Source: Burkholderiaceae bacterium (GTDB taxonomy: Bacteria; Pseudomonadota; Gammaproteobacteria; Burkholderiales; Burkholderiaceae_C). From it: a DNA stretch of 64,000 nt. Position numbers and translations under genes: made by a program. The stretch lies in NCBI GenBank assembly GCA_919902775.1, contig CAKKRJ010000002.1:65322-129321 (forward strand), given 5' to 3'. The notes beneath the pieces are model-generated. The model saw only the letters and a list, made by a program, of their open reading frames with translations, did not search any database and had not been told where the DNA came from. Below, piece after piece: positions 26,959 to 36,631 of this stretch. The first letter of the stretch is position 1. Each line of letters begins with the position of its first letter.

Positions 26959-28917
26959 GACTTTCAATCTGGTGACGTGAGGGGCCAGCAGCGAGGCGGG
27001 CACGCGCAGTGGCATGTCCAGCAGCATTTGCGCAAACGATTTGCCCAGCGGGTCCGAGCGCAGGCTGCACACGCCGCCACCGCCCAGCGCTTGCTGCAAG
27101 ACAAAGTTGAGGGCCTGCAGGCCGGGCACTTCGTAGCGCTGCACCGGTCCCTGCACCAGGTGGCTGAAATAAGCCTGCACCTGATCGGCTTGCAGCTGCG
27201 TGCGCAGCCAGTCCCAGGCGCGGTCGTGGCGGGCGATGACGCCGATGTTTTCATCATCGCCCTTGTCGCCGCTGCGCGCCCAGGCCAGGTCGATCAGGCG
27301 GCAGTCGCACAGGGGCTCATCGGTGGTGGCTGGCGTGGCTTCGTTGGGGCTAACGGTCATGAATCCAGAGCGATGCCCTGGATGGTGAAAGTCATCGGGC
27401 ATTCGCGCGCAGGGGCGCGCTCCCACAGCGCTCGGGTTGTTGTGGGAGGCCGCCCCTGCGGCCGAAGGCTGTTCATTCACGTTAACGCTGGCGCTGGCCG
27501 TGGTCAGCGGTGTTGGGTCGCTCGCGTCTTGCACCACTTCGCCCAAACGCATCTGCAAGCGCAATTGCTGCTTGGGCACCAGAAAAGAACACAGCTTGAT
27601 GACGGGCTGGATGTCAGCACGGCCGGCGAACGACGAGCGTGTGCCCGGCCCCATCGAGGTGCCGCTGCTGGCGCATTCGCGTTGCAGCACGGTCAGGGCT
27701 TTGGCCTGCGCGTGGCGCACTGCAATGCGCAGCACCACTTCGCGCGCGGTGTGCTGCTGCGCGTGCGGGCCGTAGTGCGATTCGCCGCCCAGCAGTTCAA
27801 CGCAGGTCTCGCTGTAATCACCCCAGCCCGCCTGCGCCATGAGCGCGCGTGAGCGCTCAAACAGGGCTTGCGCTGTGCGCTCGGCTTTGCGCGGTGCGTC
27901 AATGCCGCGAATGGCCATCATCAACTGCAGCTGGTAGCCGTCTTGCCAGGTGGCGTTGGCTTTGTAGTGCGTGGGCGCGGGCAGGCCGCGTGCGCCACTG
28001 ACGCGAACGGTGTCCTGCGCTGTGCGTTCGCTGCGCACTTCGCGCCAGTCGCAGCAGACGTCGGGCATCAGGTACTGCGCGGGGTCGCCCACTTCGTACA
28101 GAATTTGTTCGGCCACCGCGCCGGGGTGGATCAGGCCGCCCGTGCCTTCGGGCTTACTCAGTTCCAGGCTGCCGTCCTCGGCCACGTCGATCACCGGGTA
28201 GCCGATGTTCGCCCAGTCGGGCACCGTTTGCCAGTCCGTGAAGAGGCCGCCGGTGGCCTGCGCGCCGCACTCGATCAGGTGGCCCGCCAGCGTGCCGGCC
28301 GACAGGCGGTCCCAGTCCTGCCAGGACCAGCCCCACTCGTGCACCAGCGCGCCCAGCACCACCGCGCTGTCGACGCAGCGGCCGGTGATGACCACCTCGG
28401 CCCCAGCGGCCAGTGCCTGGGCAATGCCGCGCGCGCCCACATAGGCGTTGGCCGACAGCGGGCGTTCGGGCAGGGGTGCGTCTGCTGCGGTGCCGGTGCT
28501 GGTGCGCAGGCCTTGCGCTTGCAGCGCGGCCATCTGCGGCATCAGGTCGTCGCCCGTCACCACCGCCACGCGCAGCGTGAGGCCTTGCGCCTGCGCCACT
28601 TGCAGCAGCGCGTCGCGGCAGCCCTCGGGGTTCAACCCGCCCGCATTGGCGATGACCTTGATGCCCCGCTCATGGATCGCCTTCAGGTGCGGCGCCATGA
28701 CGGCCTGCACAAAATCGGTGGCGTAACCCAGGGCCGGGTCTTTGGCCCGCGCCCTGGCCAGGATGGCCATGGTGGTTTCGGCCAGGTAGTCGTAGACCAA
28801 ATACTGCAGGCCGGGCACTTGCAACAGCTGTGGCGTGGCCATGGCCGAGTCGCCCCAGAAGCCACAGGCCCCGCCGATGCGCACGGCTTGTTTGGCATTG
28901 GGGGCGGCGCTGCTCAT
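26953..28917 (-). CDS. atuA: AtuA-like protein with C-terminal ferredoxin-fold AtuA-related domain, carrying an in-frame repeat
   Basis: This 654-residue protein starts at MSSAAPNAKQ. The ATG overlaps the stop of the carboxylase gene upstream. Residues 1 to about 480 form the AtuA domain (VRIGGACGFWGDSAMA, VIANAGGLNPEGCRDAL, VITGRCVDSAVVLGALVHEWGW). Residues about 520-654 are the small AtuA-related ferredoxin-fold domain (LIDLAWARSGDKGDDENIGV). Between them residues about 483-506 are encoded by a copy of the two-hairpin repeat (SAVGARPCARMP). AtuA is required for growth on acyclic terpenes in Pseudomonas, but its reaction is not known. An ATG at 27360 could also start the second domain alone. 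Confidence 0.85.
   Translation of the reverse strand: MSSAAPNAKQAVRIGGACGFWGDSAMATPQLLQVPGLQYLVYDYLAETTMAILARARAKDPALGYATDFVQAVMAPHLKAIHERGIKVIANAGGLNPEGCRDALLQVAQAQGLTLRVAVVTGDDLMPQMAALQAQGLRTSTGTAADAPLPERPLSANAYVGARGIAQALAAGAEVVITGRCVDSAVVLGALVHEWGWSWQDWDRLSAGTLAGHLIECGAQATGGLFTDWQTVPDWANIGYPVIDVAEDGSLELSKPEGTGGLIHPGAVAEQILYEVGDPAQYLMPDVCCDWREVRSERTAQDTVRVSGARGLPAPTHYKANATWQDGYQLQLMMAIRGIDAPRKAERTAQALFERSRALMAQAGWGDYSETCVELLGGESHYGPHAQQHTAREVVLRIAVRHAQAKALTVLQRECASSGTSMGPGTRSSFAGRADIQPVIKLCSFLVPKQQLRLQMRLGEVVQDASDPTPLTTASASVNVNEQPSAAGAASHNNPSAVGARPCARMPDDFHHPGHRSGFMTVSPNEATPATTDEPLCDCRLIDLAWARSGDKGDDENIGVIARHDRAWDWLRTQLQADQVQAYFSHLVQGPVQRYEVPGLQALNFVLQQALGGGGVCSLRSDPLGKSFAQMLLDMPLRVPASLLAPHVTRLKVS
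27400..27467 (+). repeat. two-hairpin REP-like element, copy 5, inside the atuA-like gene
   Basis: Same sequence architecture as the copies at 1276 and 8221, but this copy lies within the open frame of the atuA-like gene on the other strand and is read through without a stop. It falls exactly between the two protein domains. Confidence 0.85.
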
Positions 28918-30950
28918 GCCGCCTCCGCTTCGATCTGCAGCAGCAGCGCGCCTTTGAGCGCCTGCCCACCGGCTTGCGCCAGCAGCTCGCGCACCACGCC
29001 CTTGATGGGTGCGGTCAGCGTGTGTTCCATCTTCATGGCTTCGAGCACCAGCAGGCGCTCGCCCGCCTGCACGCGCTGGCCGGGCGTCACCATCACGTGC
29101 AGCACACGCGCTGTGAGCGGGGCCAGCAGGGCGCCGCTGCCCGCAGCTTGTTCGGCCGCACGGTGCGCAGGCGGGCAATCAAAAGCCCAGGCCCGGCCTT
29201 GGTGAAACAGCTGCACGCCGGTGTCGCTGCGGGCGATGCAGATGTGCTCGTGCAGGCCTTCGCATTCCAGGGCTAACATGCTGCGCGCGTTGTCTTGCCA
29301 CTGCACATGCGTGAGGTTCAGGCTGACCGATTCGCCGAGGGCGTTGTGCGGTGTGCATTGCACCTGCCAGACCGTGCCCTGGCTTGCGGTGGAGGGGCTC
29401 GGTAGGGGGCTGATGCGGCAGTGCCAGCGCTGGTCGCCCCATTGCAGCAGGCTCAGGGCCAGGCCTTGCGCCAAAGTGCCTGCCTGCAAACGGCCTTGCG
29501 CGTCACACGGCAGGCTGGCGGCGTGCGCGGCCAAGGCGGCCAGCGCCACGGTGCGCGCGTTGGGCACGGGTGCGGCCGGGGGCATGCCCATGCGCTCGGC
29601 GACAAAGCCGGTGTGCACGCCCACGCCTTGCACAAACACCGCATCGCTCAGGCAGTCAGCCAGAAAACCCTGGTTGCTCGGCAGGCCCAGCAGCACGCAA
29701 TCGCGCACCGCTGACCGCAATTTGCGGCGCGCCTCTTCGCGGTCGCGGCCATGCGCCACCAGCTTGGCCACCATCGAGTCGTAATGTGGGCTGACCTCGC
29801 CGCCTTCGCGCAGCGCGCTGTCGACGCGCACATCGTGCCCGGCAGGAGGGCGCCAGCGCAGCACGGGGCCGGTTTGCGGCAAGAAGCCCGCGGGCACGTC
29901 TTCGGCCGTGAGCCGCACTTCGATGGCATGGCCTTGCAGTTGGATGTCTTGCTGCGCAAAGGGCAGAGCCTCGCCAGCGGCCACGCGCAACTGCCATTCC
30001 ACCAGGTCCAGCCCGGTGATGGCTTCGGTCACCGCGTGCTCGACCTGCAAGCGGGTGTTCATCTCCATGAAATAAAACGCGCCATCGGCGTCGAGCAAAA
30101 ACTCCATGGTGCCCGCGCCGATGTAGCCCAGCGCGCTTGCGCAGTCCACCGCCACCTGGCCCATGCGCGCGCGCAGCGCGGGGCTGACCGCCGGCGAAGG
30201 CGCTTCTTCGATGATCTTTTGGTGCCGTCGCTGCACCGAGCAATCGCGCTCGCCCAGGTGCAGCACCTGGCCCTGGCTGTCGGCCAGCAGCTGGATTTCC
30301 ACATGCCGTGGCTGGTCGAGTGCCCGCTCCAGAATCAGCTCGTCCGAGCCAAAGGCGCTGAGTGCCTCTGAGCGCGCCGAGGCCAGTGCGCCCAGCAGCG
30401 TATCGGGGGTGTCGACCCGCCGCATGCCGCGCCCGCCACCGCCCGCTGCGGCTTTGCACATGATCGGAAAGCCGATGCGTTGGGCTTCGCGCACAAAGGC
30501 CGCGTCACTCTGATCTTCCCCTTCGTAGCCGGGAATGCAGGGCATGCCCCAGCCTTGCATCAAACGCTTGGCCCCGGCCTTGTTGCCCATGGCGCGGATG
30601 CTCGCGCCCGAGGGTCCGATGAAGACCAGGCCGGTCGCATCCACCGCGTCGGCAAAGTCGCCGTTCTCCGACAAAAATCCATAGCCAGGGTGCACCGCGT
30701 CGGCCCCGGCCAGACGGGCGGCGGCCAAGATCGCTTCGGTGTTCAGGTAAGACTGGGCGGGGGCCGCCGCGCCGATGCACACGGCGCGGTCGGCGGCCTG
30801 CACATGCGGGCTGTCGCGGTCGACCTCGGAATACACGGCGACTGCGCCATAGCCCAGGCGGCGCACGCTGCGCAGCACGCGCAACGCGATCTCGCCCCGG
30901 TTGGCCACCAGCACGGTGTGAAAAGGGCGGATGTTTTTGGTGGGGCGCAT
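28914..30950 (-). CDS. atuF: biotin-dependent acyl-CoA carboxylase, alpha subunit (geranyl-CoA or methylcrotonyl-CoA type)
   Basis: This 678-residue protein starts at MRPTKNIRPF. The biotin carboxylase part fills residues 10-460 (TVLVANRGEIALRVLRS, HPGYGFLSENGDFA, AAGGGGRGMRRV, then EMNTRLQVEHAVTE). The C-terminal biotinyl domain has LEAMKMEHTLTAPIKG with the target lysine in AMKM. It carboxylates a CoA-bound beta-methyl acyl group together with the beta subunit at 33034. The presence of AtuA favours geranyl-CoA; methylcrotonyl-CoA cannot be excluded. It is followed by atuA with overlapping codons. Confidence 0.88.
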   Translation of the reverse strand: MRPTKNIRPFHTVLVANRGEIALRVLRSVRRLGYGAVAVYSEVDRDSPHVQAADRAVCIGAAAPAQSYLNTEAILAAARLAGADAVHPGYGFLSENGDFADAVDATGLVFIGPSGASIRAMGNKAGAKRLMQGWGMPCIPGYEGEDQSDAAFVREAQRIGFPIMCKAAAGGGGRGMRRVDTPDTLLGALASARSEALSAFGSDELILERALDQPRHVEIQLLADSQGQVLHLGERDCSVQRRHQKIIEEAPSPAVSPALRARMGQVAVDCASALGYIGAGTMEFLLDADGAFYFMEMNTRLQVEHAVTEAITGLDLVEWQLRVAAGEALPFAQQDIQLQGHAIEVRLTAEDVPAGFLPQTGPVLRWRPPAGHDVRVDSALREGGEVSPHYDSMVAKLVAHGRDREEARRKLRSAVRDCVLLGLPSNQGFLADCLSDAVFVQGVGVHTGFVAERMGMPPAAPVPNARTVALAALAAHAASLPCDAQGRLQAGTLAQGLALSLLQWGDQRWHCRISPLPSPSTASQGTVWQVQCTPHNALGESVSLNLTHVQWQDNARSMLALECEGLHEHICIARSDTGVQLFHQGRAWAFDCPPAHRAAEQAAGSGALLAPLTARVLHVMVTPGQRVQAGERLLVLEAMKMEHTLTAPIKGVVRELLAQAGGQALKGALLLQIEAEAA

Positions 30951-30957
30951 GGACGGC

Positions 30958-31827
30958 TCAGGCAGGAGAGGACAAGGAAGGAGACACGCTGCGGCCATGC
31001 AGTCGCGCCACATCGGCCGCTTGCAGCGTGACGGCCCAGGCGGCTGGGCGCCGCTCGCGGAAGGCGGCGATGCCCTCGGCGCCTTCGCCGCGCAGGCATT
31101 GCGCAAAGCGCTGGGCCGCGTCGTCGAGCCAGGCGCCGAGTGAATGGTCACCGGCCACGTCACGCGACAGCAGCGCCTTTAGCGCACGGTTGGCCTGCGG
31201 GCCGCAGGCCAGAATGCGGTTGAGCCATTGCGCTTGCAGTGCGTTCAGCGCGTCGCTGTCAGCGGCCAGCGCATCCACCAGGCCCAGCGATTGCGCCAGC
31301 GCGCCGCTCACGCGCTCGCCACTCAGGCCCAGGCGCAGCGCCACACGGCGGCCCACGCGGGCCTGCACAAAGGGCGCGATCTGCGCCGGGATCAGGCCCA
31401 GGCCGGTTTCGCTCAGGGCAAAGCGGGCGTCCTCGGTGGCCAGCACGATGTCGGCGCAGCAAGCCAGGCCCATGCCGCCGCCCATGGCCGCGCCTTCGAC
31501 GACGGCCAGCACCGGCATGGGCAGGGCCGTGAGGGCTTGCAGCAAATGGCCAAAGGCCCGGTTGCGGTTGACCGCCGGGTCGACTTCAGTGTGGTCGGTG
31601 GCCTGCAGTCGCGACTGGAAATTGCCCACATGGCCACCGGCACTGAAAAAGCCCGCGCTGCCGCGCAGCACCACTGCGCGCACGGCGTCGTCATGTGCGG
31701 CCTGGATGAAGGCATGGGCCAGCTCGGCCACCATCTCGGGCGACAGCGCGTTGCGCGTCTCGGGGCGATGCAGCGTGACCCAGAAAATATGGTGCGTGTG
31801 TTCCACCAGCAGATGTTCGTATTTCAT
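30958..31827 (-). CDS. atuE: enoyl-CoA hydratase (AtuE/LiuC-like)
   Basis: This 289-residue crotonase-fold protein starts at MKYEHLLVEH. WVTLHRPETRNALSPEM, FFSAGGHVGNF (first oxyanion turn) and VEGAAMGGGMGLACCADIVL (second oxyanion turn) are present, and SETGLGLIPAQIAPFV carries the Glu of the active site. It lies between the dehydrogenase and carboxylase genes, as expected for hydration of isohexenylglutaconyl-CoA or 3-methylglutaconyl-CoA after carboxylation. It ends seven bases before the carboxylase start. Confidence 0.87.
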   Translation of the reverse strand: MKYEHLLVEHTHHIFWVTLHRPETRNALSPEMVAELAHAFIQAAHDDAVRAVVLRGSAGFFSAGGHVGNFQSRLQATDHTEVDPAVNRNRAFGHLLQALTALPMPVLAVVEGAAMGGGMGLACCADIVLATEDARFALSETGLGLIPAQIAPFVQARVGRRVALRLGLSGERVSGALAQSLGLVDALAADSDALNALQAQWLNRILACGPQANRALKALLSRDVAGDHSLGAWLDDAAQRFAQCLRGEGAEGIAAFRERRPAAWAVTLQAADVARLHGRSVSPSLSSPA

Positions 31828-31838
31828 GAGGGTTTCCT

Positions 31839-33005
<1,167 letters not shown>

Positions 33006-33033
33006 GGCAAGGCTTTCAGAAAATGCGTGACAT

Positions 33034-34665
33034 TCAGAAACGGGGCACGGCGAACTGCATCGCGCGTGGGGTGCGTGCGGCGGCTTCGCGCACGGTGGCC
33101 AGCACCAGGGCCAGCACGTCGCGGGTTTGGCGCGGGTCGATGATGCCGTCGTCGAGCAAATGGCCGCTGGTGTAGAAGGCGCTGGCCTGGCTTTCAAACA
33201 GGGCCACGATCTCGGCCTTTTGCGCCTGCAGGCGCGACTCGTCCACCGGCTTGCCGTTGCGCTCGGCTTGTTGGCGCGCCACGATGTCGAGCGTGGTGGC
33301 CGCTTGCTCGCCGCCCATGACGGACGAGCGGGCGTTGGGCCACGAAAAACAAAAGCGTGGATGGAAGGCCCGCCCACACATGCCGTAGTTGCCTGCGCCA
33401 AACGAGGCACCGCAGTAAATGGTGATGTGCGGCACCTGCGAGTTGCTCAGGGCCTGGATCATCTTGGCGCCGTGCTTGATCATGCCGGCCTCTTCCGAGG
33501 CGCGCCCGACGATGAAGCCGGTGGTGTTTTGCAAAAACACGATGGGCGTGCCCGACTGGTTGCACAGGTGGATGAACTGCGCCGCCTTGGTCGCGCCGGC
33601 CGGGTCGATGGGGCCGTTGTTGCTGATGAAGGCCACCGCATGGCCTTCGATGCGGGCATGGCCGCAGACGGTGGCGCTGCCGTAATCGGGCTTGAAGTCC
33701 AGCCAGCCCGAGTCGTCGACCACGCGCGCGATGACCTCGCGCATGTCGATGGGTTGGCGGTGCTCCAGCACCATCACGCCGGCCAGTTCTTCGGGGGCCA
33801 GGCGCGGTGGGCGCGGCGCTTGTGTGGGTTCAGGCACCGCAGCACGCGGCCAGTCGATGGCGGCCAGCACATCGCGGGCCAGGGCAATCGCATGGGCGTC
33901 GTTTTGCGCCACGTACTCGGCCAGACCGCTCACGCTGGCATGCATGTCGGTGCCGCCCAGCGCTTCGTCGGTGGCGATCTCGCCAGTGGCGGCTTTGAGC
34001 AGGGGCGGCCCGGCCAAAAAGGCCTTGGCCTGACCACGCACCATGATCACGTAGTCCGACAGGCCGGGCATGTAGGCGCCACCTGCGGTGGACGAGCCGT
34101 GCACCACCGTGATCACCGGCAGGCCGGCGGCCGAAAGGCGCGCCAGGTTGTAGAACATGCCGCCGCCGCGGATGAATTTCTCGACGCGGTACTTGCGCAG
34201 GTTCGATCCGGCCGACTCGACCAGGTGCACAAAGGGCAGCTTGTTTTCGAGCGCGATCTCCTGGCAGCGCATGAGCTTTTGGTTGCCGGCTTCGGTCAGC
34301 GCGCCGGCGTCGATGCCGGCGTCGGTGACCACCACCATGCAGCGCACGCCGCTGACCTGGCCGATGCCCGCCAACTGCGAGCCGCCGGGCACGCAGCGCG
34401 AGAGGTCGGGGTCGTCCATGCCGTAACCGGCCAGCGTGGCCAGCGGCAAGAACGGGGCACCGAGGTCGAGCAGTTGCGCCAGCCGCTCGCGCGGCAGCAA
34501 GGCGCCGCGCTTGGCAAAGCGCTCGGCCGATTTGGCCGAGGCGTCGCTGGCGCGTTGCTCCAGCGCATGCCAGGCGTCAATCAGTGCCAGCATGCCCTGG
34601 CGTTGCGACGCAAAGGCTTCGGAGGCCGGATGGATCTGGGTCTGAAAAGGTGTCATGGGTTTCAT
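33034..34665 (-). CDS. atuC: acyl-CoA carboxylase, beta (carboxyltransferase) subunit
   Basis: This protein of about 543 residues starts at MKPMTPFQ (34665) or three codons later (34656). The two carboxyltransferase halves show HLVESAGSNLRKYRVEKFIR, VHGSSTAGGAYMPGLSDYVI, FLAGPPLLKAATGE, then FLQNTTGFIVGRASEEAGMI, GASFGAGNYGMCGRAF and FSWPNARSSVMGGEQAA. These are typical of MCC/GCC beta subunits. It is the first gene of the minus-strand cluster and diverges from the IclR gene across 126 bases that contain a likely operator. With the alpha subunit at 28914 it makes a complete carboxylase. Confidence 0.89.
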   Translation of the reverse strand: MKPMTPFQTQIHPASEAFASQRQGMLALIDAWHALEQRASDASAKSAERFAKRGALLPRERLAQLLDLGAPFLPLATLAGYGMDDPDLSRCVPGGSQLAGIGQVSGVRCMVVVTDAGIDAGALTEAGNQKLMRCQEIALENKLPFVHLVESAGSNLRKYRVEKFIRGGGMFYNLARLSAAGLPVITVVHGSSTAGGAYMPGLSDYVIMVRGQAKAFLAGPPLLKAATGEIATDEALGGTDMHASVSGLAEYVAQNDAHAIALARDVLAAIDWPRAAVPEPTQAPRPPRLAPEELAGVMVLEHRQPIDMREVIARVVDDSGWLDFKPDYGSATVCGHARIEGHAVAFISNNGPIDPAGATKAAQFIHLCNQSGTPIVFLQNTTGFIVGRASEEAGMIKHGAKMIQALSNSQVPHITIYCGASFGAGNYGMCGRAFHPRFCFSWPNARSSVMGGEQAATTLDIVARQQAERNGKPVDESRLQAQKAEIVALFESQASAFYTSGHLLDDGIIDPRQTRDVLALVLATVREAAARTPRAMQFAVPRF

Positions 34666-34757
34666 CGGTGTGTCAGGCCACCTGGCGCGGTGCCCCCCAA
34701 GACCATTCAACCGCAGCGTCTGTGTCAGCGCCATCCAGGGCAAGCGGTCTGTGCATA

Positions 34758-34772
34758 ATGTGCACATGGTGC
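34758..34772. promoter_or_regulatory. probable IclR-regulator operator in the atuC-IclR gap
   Basis: ATGTGCACATGGTGC in the divergent gap, about 20 bases before the IclR start, is identical over 15 bases to the palindrome upstream of the SDR gene at 35582-35596. Its core ATGTGCACAT is itself palindromic. Confidence 0.6.
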
Positions 34773-34791
34773 TTTCCCTGATGTTTCACCC

Positions 34792-35547
34792 ATGAGTGGC
34801 CCGAAAAAACCGGGCCATCGGCCTGGCGCGCAAAGCATTGACCGAGCGGTGGGGCTGGTCAATCTGGTGGCCCGTCAGCACGACCTGGGCATCAGCTTGC
34901 AAGCCCTGGTGCAGGCCAGCGGCCTGGACCGCACCACCGCCTGGCGCATGCTGGGCAGCCTGCAACACACTGGGTTGGTTGAGCGTGATGCAGACAGTGG
35001 CCTTTACACCCTGGGCGCGCAAGCCACGGCCTGGGGCGCCGCCAGTCTGGGGCAGGCGGCCTTAATTCGTCAATGCCAGCTGGTCATGAAGACGCTAGCA
35101 CGCCTGAGCGGCGACAACGTGTTTTTGGTCTTGCGCGTGGGCGACTACAGCCACTGCCTGCACCTGGAGCAAGGTGCGCACGCGGTGCGGGCCTTCCAAC
35201 AAACCGTGGGTGAGACGCGGCTGCTGGGCTTGGGCGTGGCCAGCATCGCCATGCTGGCCGCGCAAAGCGAAGAAGCGGTGTTGCAACACCACGCCCGGCA
35301 TCGCGAGGCCTACGCGCTCGAAGGGGTGACGCTGGCGCAGCTGTTGCGCTGGGTGCAGAGCGCACGCCAGCGCGGCTTTGCTTACCGCAACACCGCCGGC
35401 ATCGCGGCGGTGGGCCTGCACTGGCCGCTAGGCGGCGTCGCCACGGCGGCTTTGTCCATCGGTGGCTCAAAAACGCGCGTGCCGCTGAGCCGGGCGCCGC
35501 AGCTGGCAGCGCTCATGCGCGCGCAGTGGCCCTTGCTGGTGCGCTGA
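34792..35547 (+). CDS. IclR-family transcriptional regulator
   Basis: This 251-residue protein has the winged helix at about residues 20-75 (SLQALVQASGLDRTTAWRML, then GSLQHTGLVERD) and an effector domain with the family's late AALSIGG segment. It lies between the minus-strand carboxylase cluster and a plus-strand acyl-CoA gene set, and both flanking promoters hold the same palindrome. It is the likely local regulator of both sets. The ligand is unknown. Confidence 0.9.
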   Translation: MSGPKKPGHRPGAQSIDRAVGLVNLVARQHDLGISLQALVQASGLDRTTAWRMLGSLQHTGLVERDADSGLYTLGAQATAWGAASLGQAALIRQCQLVMKTLARLSGDNVFLVLRVGDYSHCLHLEQGAHAVRAFQQTVGETRLLGLGVASIAMLAAQSEEAVLQHHARHREAYALEGVTLAQLLRWVQSARQRGFAYRNTAGIAAVGLHWPLGGVATAALSIGGSKTRVPLSRAPQLAALMRAQWPLLVR

Positions 35548-35577
35548 GCGAGCCACAGTCCGCCCGATTAGGGCAAA

Positions 35578-35596
35578 CACCATGTGCACATGGTGC
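35578..35596. promoter_or_regulatory. perfect 18-bp palindrome upstream of the SDR gene
   Basis: CACCATGTGCACATGGTG (35578-35595) is fully self-complementary and lies between the IclR gene and the SDR gene start at 35678. It shares 15 identical bases with the site at 34758, so one regulator probably binds both. Confidence 0.65.
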
Positions 35597-35677
35597 ACAA
35601 ATGGCGGCGTGGTGCTTGTCTTGGGTGCCAGACTTTTCTAGATTGGCGTGACCCATCCTGTTCACAAAGGAGACCCC

Positions 35678-36622
35678 ATGGCCCTGCCCGAACGCCCGCC
35701 CATGACGCGCAGCCTGCCGGTCGATGCACCTGCTTCGGCCACCTACCATTCCGTTTTTCGTCCAGGGCTGATGGCCGGCCGCGTGGTCCTGGTCACGGGT
35801 GGCGGCAGTGGCATTGGCCGTTGCACGGCGCACGAGCTGGCTAACCTGGGCGCCGATCTGGCCCTGCTCGGTCGCAAGCTGGAGAAGCTGCTGGCGGTGC
35901 AGGCCGAAATCAGCCAAGCCCTGCCCCAGGCGCGCATCAGCCTGCACGTCTGCGACATCCGCGAGGAAGAGGCGGTGCGCGCGGCGGTGGGCCAGGTGCT
36001 GGCGCAGCATGGGCGCATTGACGGACTCTTCAACAACGCCGGTGGTCAGTTCCCGGCGCCGCTGCGCGACATCAGCCAAAAAGGCTGGGAGACGGTGGTG
36101 CGCAACAACCTCACCGGTGGCTTTTTGATGGCGCGTGAATGCTATACGCAATGGATGGAAGCGCATGGTGGTGCGGTGGTCAACATCATTGCCGACATGT
36201 GGCACGGCATGCCGGGCATGGGCCACTCGGGTGCGGCACGGGCGGGCATGCTCAACCTGACCGAAACGGCGGCCTGCGAATGGGCTGCGTCAGGCGTGCG
36301 CGTCAACGCCGTGGCGCCGGGTTGGGTGGCCTCCAGCGGGCTCGACACCTACCCCGAAGACTTCAAAAACCGCATCCGTCAGCTGGCGCGCAAAGTGCCT
36401 TTGCAGCGTCTGGCCACTGAAGCCGAGGTCAGCGCGGCGGTGGTGTTTTTGCTGTCGGACGCGGCCGCCTTCATCACCGGCACCACGTTGCGTGTCGATG
36501 GCGGCGTGCCCAATGCCAAGCACACCTGGGCGTTGCCAGCGCACCGCAATTCGCGGCCCTACAACGGCTTTGCGCTCGCGCAGCCGCCGGCTTTTCTGGA
36601 CACCGACGAAACCCCTAGCTGA
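35678..36622 (+). CDS. SDR family oxidoreductase
   Basis: This 314-residue protein starts at ATG 35678 behind AAAGGAGA. VVLVTGGGSGIGRCTAHEL is the NAD(P) motif near residue 35, followed by NNAGGQFPAPL. At the catalytic position it has GHSGAARAGML, so no YxxxK is present: the Tyr is replaced by Ser and the Lys by Arg. This composition is known from the 2,4-dienoyl-CoA reductase/peroxisomal trans-2-enoyl-CoA reductase-like SDRs, which do not use the Tyr. A dienoyl- or enoyl-CoA reductase role is therefore likely. A dehydrogenase gene follows nine bases on. Confidence 0.83.
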   Translation: MALPERPPMTRSLPVDAPASATYHSVFRPGLMAGRVVLVTGGGSGIGRCTAHELANLGADLALLGRKLEKLLAVQAEISQALPQARISLHVCDIREEEAVRAAVGQVLAQHGRIDGLFNNAGGQFPAPLRDISQKGWETVVRNNLTGGFLMARECYTQWMEAHGGAVVNIIADMWHGMPGMGHSGAARAGMLNLTETAACEWAASGVRVNAVAPGWVASSGLDTYPEDFKNRIRQLARKVPLQRLATEAEVSAAVVFLLSDAAAFITGTTLRVDGGVPNAKHTWALPAHRNSRPYNGFALAQPPAFLDTDETPS

Positions 36623-36631
36623 GCGCCACGC

